From Halichondria panicea (Eukaryota > Porifera > Demospongiae > Suberitida > Halichondriidae): a stretch of DNA of 64,000 nt. Shown here one piece after another: positions 62,563-64,000 of the stretch (position 1 is its first letter; each line of letters starts with the position of its first letter). Location of the stretch: assembly GCF_963675165.1 (NCBI RefSeq), contig NC_087393.1, positions 124,001-188,000 on the forward strand, in the 5' to 3' direction. A model generated the notes under the pieces. It worked only from the letters and a program-made list of their open reading frames with translations, made no database searches and had not been told where the DNA came from. The position numbers and the translations under genes were made by a program.

Positions 62563-64000
62563 TGTGTGTGTGTGTGGTGTGTGGGTGTGTGTTTTTAGTA
62601 TGCTTGAATTCTACTCAAGATAATTTAATTTCACTAAAAAGCAAAACTAAGAGAAGCAATCTGTAGCTCTTGACAATGATAATTATGCTGATGGGGGCAC
62701 AGCCTTTGTACAATATGACACCACACCCCCTCCACCACGCCCCCCTCACCTGGCTTGTTGACGGTGTTGGCCATGCCCAGACACAGAGAGGAGAAGAGCA
62801 TCCAGCAGTGTTGATGGACGTAGCCACGTACCTGACTAGCTGGGGTGCTCTTAAACAAGTAACCATCTTGGTACTTGAACCCAGTGACCTCTCCTAGACA
62901 ATGGGGGGGGGGGGGCAGATTGTAGAGAGTGAAGAATAGAATATTGTAATGTATATAAAAATGGCACAGTAACTAAGGACATTCACCACAGTAACTAAGG
63001 ACATCACCACGCAACGCAGTACCTTTATCACTGCTCCAGTATCGTCCCCTCTGCCCACTAGGAGTCATCTCAGTGTAGGGGAACACTGTCCACGAGTCAT
63101 CCCTCCTGTGCCGTCACATGACATGCTAGTATGATCACATGACTACTATAGGGACTTACCCTGTTGCTTGCTCTTTCCTGAAACAGCCGATACAGAGATC
63201 GTAATCACAGCGTGTCTCACTGTGGAAGCGATGTCCCATCACAGCCATGTGACAAATATCACAACCATACCGCCTACAAAAGAAACACAGACGTATAATA
63301 TAGACTATAGACAATGATATGACATCATCGGACAATGTTATGTACAAGAGGAGGTGTCAAAGTATTGTAACACACTTACCCTAAAGACATGAACTTGTGA
63401 TCGGCACTTTTCTCTCTCCCATCTTCATCTGTAGGCAGGCAGGCAGAATACATCTTAAACATTCAATAAGTACAGAGCACAATACAGAGCTTAAGGAGCA
63501 GTATACTAACATGACTTGTAGCCCTCATTACCAGTGTGGATTGTTAGCTACAGTGTGTGTGTGTGTGTGTACATACTGTCAAAGCAGGAGGTGCAAAGGT
63601 CATAGTCCTCCTCCACCTCAGTGTCACGGAACCAACGCCCACGGATGGTTGAGGAACAATTGTCACAGTTCATCGAGATACGGTCGCTATACAGGGACAT
63701 TGCTACCAGGAATATGTGTGTATCCTGTGTGTGTGTGTGGGGGGGGGGGGTTATGCAGGTCATGTGACACAATTCTACCAACTTCAACACTTGCACATAC
63801 AGATACAAATGAACTGATCGTCATAGCAACACAAGTCATCATACACGTTCTATTCACATCCGTATCAAAGTAATCATACCAGAGATCAGTAGTACATGTA
63901 CCCAGCCCACCCTCCTGGACCAAGTGCAAAGCTCCGCCCCCTACCATGAGACAGACGGAGGGTTAGTGTACCTTGAGATGCTCCATACAATAAGGCATCT
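55449..64000 (-). CDS. ZZEF1: ZZEF1 orthologue, 3' part (gene continues beyond the window)
   Basis: About 28 exons read from 64000 down to the stop at 55449-55451. Two ZZ zinc fingers come first: [13 protein letters not shown]...DYDLCTSC (63578-63726) and [20 protein letters not shown]...DYDLCIGC (63160-63274). Then come [20 protein letters not shown], a charged insert with four SIDQSKEG-like repeats (exon at ~61750-62170), [11 protein letters not shown], and [11 protein letters not shown] very acidic segment ([15 protein letters not shown], 59497-59727) follows. The C-terminal domain contains [61 protein letters not shown] and [14 protein letters not shown], all matching human ZZEF1 order (PGDTLYYRF, RFQTGFEILKQML, QRLKAIHLLLRIV, LKPLWQLF, ELFFVTENRAQELG). 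The protein ends in an acidic serine tail. The end is beyond 64000. Confidence 0.85.
56350..56445. repeat. GT/G-run microsatellite in a ZZEF1 intron
   Basis: GT tract with TGTGATGTGCGTGC interruptions, ending in a 12-base G run. Confidence 0.88.
56527..57058 (-). repeat. ~49-bp minisatellite in a ZZEF1 intron
   Basis: About eleven units (plus strand AGCACTGTGTACATACACAC, TGTGGTCCCTCAGTGCACAC, CATCATGCT), some lacking CCT. It begins about 20 bp from the donor of the exon ending TTLIKTYG. Confidence 0.88.
58913..59182. repeat. Two GT microsatellites in ZZEF1 introns
   Basis: GT/GTGG tracts at 58913-59001 and 59090-59182 flank the small exon encoding [19 protein letters not shown] on both sides. 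Confidence 0.88.
59215..59267. repeat. Fragment of the inverted-repeat element family
   Basis: AATCATTGAAATTGGACCAC and CTTAAGTTATGGCTATAGAA match the inner part of one arm only. Confidence 0.5.
60655..60729. repeat. GT/GC microsatellite in a ZZEF1 intron
   Basis: GT repeats with an internal alternating CG stretch (GCGCGCGCGC), a sequence able to adopt left-handed DNA. Confidence 0.88.
61620..61682. repeat. Fragment of the inverted-repeat element family
   Basis: CCCGTTTATTCAATGGTTCG, GGGATTCTTTTAGCTGCCAT and AACTTGAATTCCGTGGAT are nearly identical to the unit boundary in the POLR3H array; only ~60 bp are present. Confidence 0.7.
62341..62598. repeat. Long GT-rich microsatellite in a ZZEF1 intron
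   Basis: About 255 bp of GT with GG and GA interruptions starts at the donor of the exon encoding [20 protein letters not shown]. Cysteine/valine frames through it are not genes. Confidence 0.9.

Noticed and set aside
62343-62666. Cysteine/valine-rich open frames
   Set aside because: They are translations of a GT microsatellite.

Overview
The window is 64 kb of compact animal nuclear DNA. It holds about 16 host protein genes (one every ~4 kb) with many short GT-AG introns (often 50-150 bp). Intergenic gaps are mostly 120-600 bp, and introns are full of microsatellites and minisatellites. The gene set (class C GPCR, TAB1, PIK3R5/6-type PI3K adaptor, tepsin, ZZEF1) is metazoan. The compactness, the intronless GABA-B-like receptor and the animal-like but divergent proteins fit an early-branching animal such as a demosponge. 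That placement is inference; no species marker is visible.

Layout. 0.3-1.5 kb: two tandem paralogues of a small mitochondrial membrane protein (+). 1.65-3.85: intronless GABA-B-like receptor (-). 4.1-6.5: CHID1 (-). 6.7-11.1: an apparently whole Ginger-type DNA transposon with 4-bp target duplications. It encodes a nine-exon transposase joining a DD35E integrase to a Ulp1-like protease and a PHD finger. 11.2-13.1: JMJD8 (+). 13.3-15.2: ornithine decarboxylase-like enzyme (-). 15.4-19.1: POLR3H (-), with a tandem array of a ~330-bp inverted-repeat element in one intron and a 35-bp minisatellite in another. 19.6-22.8: TAB1-like paralogue (+). 23.1-24.6: UBE2S (-). 24.8-28.9: TAB1 (-). 29.2-29.8: TOMM22 (+). 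30.0-33.2: PCYT2 (-). 33.8-36.5: two tail-to-tail CD225/dispanin-like genes. 36.7-39.2: METTL25B-like methyltransferase (+). 39.7-47.5: PIK3R5/6-like PI3K adaptor (-). 47.7-52.2: tepsin (-). 52.4-54.8: leucine-rich repeat protein (+). 55.4-64.0: 3' part of ZZEF1 (-), running off the window.

Most genes are unrelated housekeeping or signalling genes packed as head-to-head or tail-to-tail pairs. Five or six divergent pairs share short putative bidirectional promoters, and mobile DNA sits in three of them. The two TAB1 family members (TAK1 pathway) flank UBE2S and share two intron positions, so they are local duplicates, as are the mitochondrial pair and the CD225 pair.

The most notable points are: (1) the intact integrase-Ulp1-PHD transposon; (2) TAB1 proteins that keep the PP2C metal ligands lost in vertebrate TAB1; (3) an ODC-like enzyme lacking both aspartates that hold the substrate's distal amine; (4) minisatellites that amplify 5' splice sites; (5) an inverted-repeat element family, dispersed and in tandem. 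Exon models were built by hand from splice consensus, phase and similarity to remembered family sequences. They add up to uninterrupted frames but are unverified by transcripts.
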